A stretch of DNA of 6,431 nucleotides. Source: Promethearchaeota archaeon (GTDB lineage: Archaea > Asgardarchaeota > Lokiarchaeia > Sigyniarchaeales > Promethearchaeaceae). Under the pieces are notes generated by a model. That model was not told the DNA's origin. It saw nothing but the letters and a program-made list of their open reading frames with translations, and ran no database searches. How positions within the stretch are numbered: the first letter of the stretch is position 1; each line of letters begins with the position of its first letter. This document shows positions 6,352 to 6,431 of this stretch, one piece after another. Both the position numbers and the translations under genes were made by a program. The DNA lies in assembly GCA_014729055.1 (NCBI GenBank), contig WJKO01000245.1, positions 1 through 6,431 of the forward strand, in the 5' to 3' direction.

Positions 6352-6431
6352 CTATTCTAACCGAGGCCCAATAACATTATCTGGTTTTGCTTCTGGAGTC
6401 AAGTAGTAATGGATACCCATTGCTGCTTTCC
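6352..6431 (-). CDS. C-terminal end of a convergent gene (partial, product unknown)
   Basis: On the minus strand one frame is open from the right edge for 25 codons to a TAG at 6352-6354; the other two minus frames hit stops. The peptide contains AAMGIHYYLTPEAKP and ends in DNVIGPRLE. Its balanced composition, unlike the Lys/Asn/Ile-heavy text of random AT-rich frames, and the pyrimidine tract after its stop suggest a real protein end. I do not recognise the family. The start and most of the gene lie beyond position 6431. Confidence 0.5.
   Translation of the reverse strand, partial: KAAMGIHYYLTPEAKPDNVIGPRLE

Overview
The window is AT-rich archaeal-type DNA (about one third G+C by eye). The archaeal features are an AbrB-PhoU fusion regulator, TATA-box-like promoters, pyrimidine-rich terminator-like tracts in place of hairpins, and a von Willebrand A protein with eukaryote-like zinc fingers. 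The vWA-zinc finger protein, the low G+C and the flavin/iron-sulfur oxidoreductase pair suggest an Asgard, Lokiarchaeia-like genome. That assignment is inference; nothing here proves the lineage.

Layout. Positions 1-442 (minus) hold the N-terminal half of a LolD/MacB-type ABC transporter ATPase, cut by the left edge. After an AT-rich gap of about 290 bases with small palindromes comes a 394-residue minus-strand protein (731-1915). It joins an N-terminal vWA domain with an intact MIDAS to two cysteine/histidine zinc-finger units, an architecture like the TFIIH subunit p44/Ssl1. A 290-base divergent intergenic region separates it from the plus-strand genes; a perfect 14-base direct repeat lies just upstream of the vWA start, and a TATA-like box lies before the plus-strand gene.

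The plus strand carries an AbrB-PhoU-like regulator (2206-3261), then, after 91 bases, a two-gene operon. Its first gene is a VAO/GlcD-family FAD-binding oxidoreductase (3353-5050). Its second is a GlcF/HdrD-like protein with two N-terminal iron-sulfur sites and two CCG domains (5047-6318). They overlap by four bases (ATGA), with a strong Shine-Dalgarno inside the end of the first gene. At the right edge, 26 minus-strand codons including the stop appear to be the C-terminus of a convergent gene.

Working together. The flavoprotein and CCG protein very likely form one enzyme: the flavoprotein oxidises an organic substrate (a 2-hydroxy acid such as lactate or glycolate, or possibly an alcohol or phenol) and the iron-sulfur partner passes electrons on. 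The substrate and final acceptor cannot be read from this window. The PhoU-like protein could be a regulator, but no phosphate transporter is visible. The vWA-finger protein is the most unusual item: it could be a distant p44/Ssl1 relative or a RING-like adaptor.
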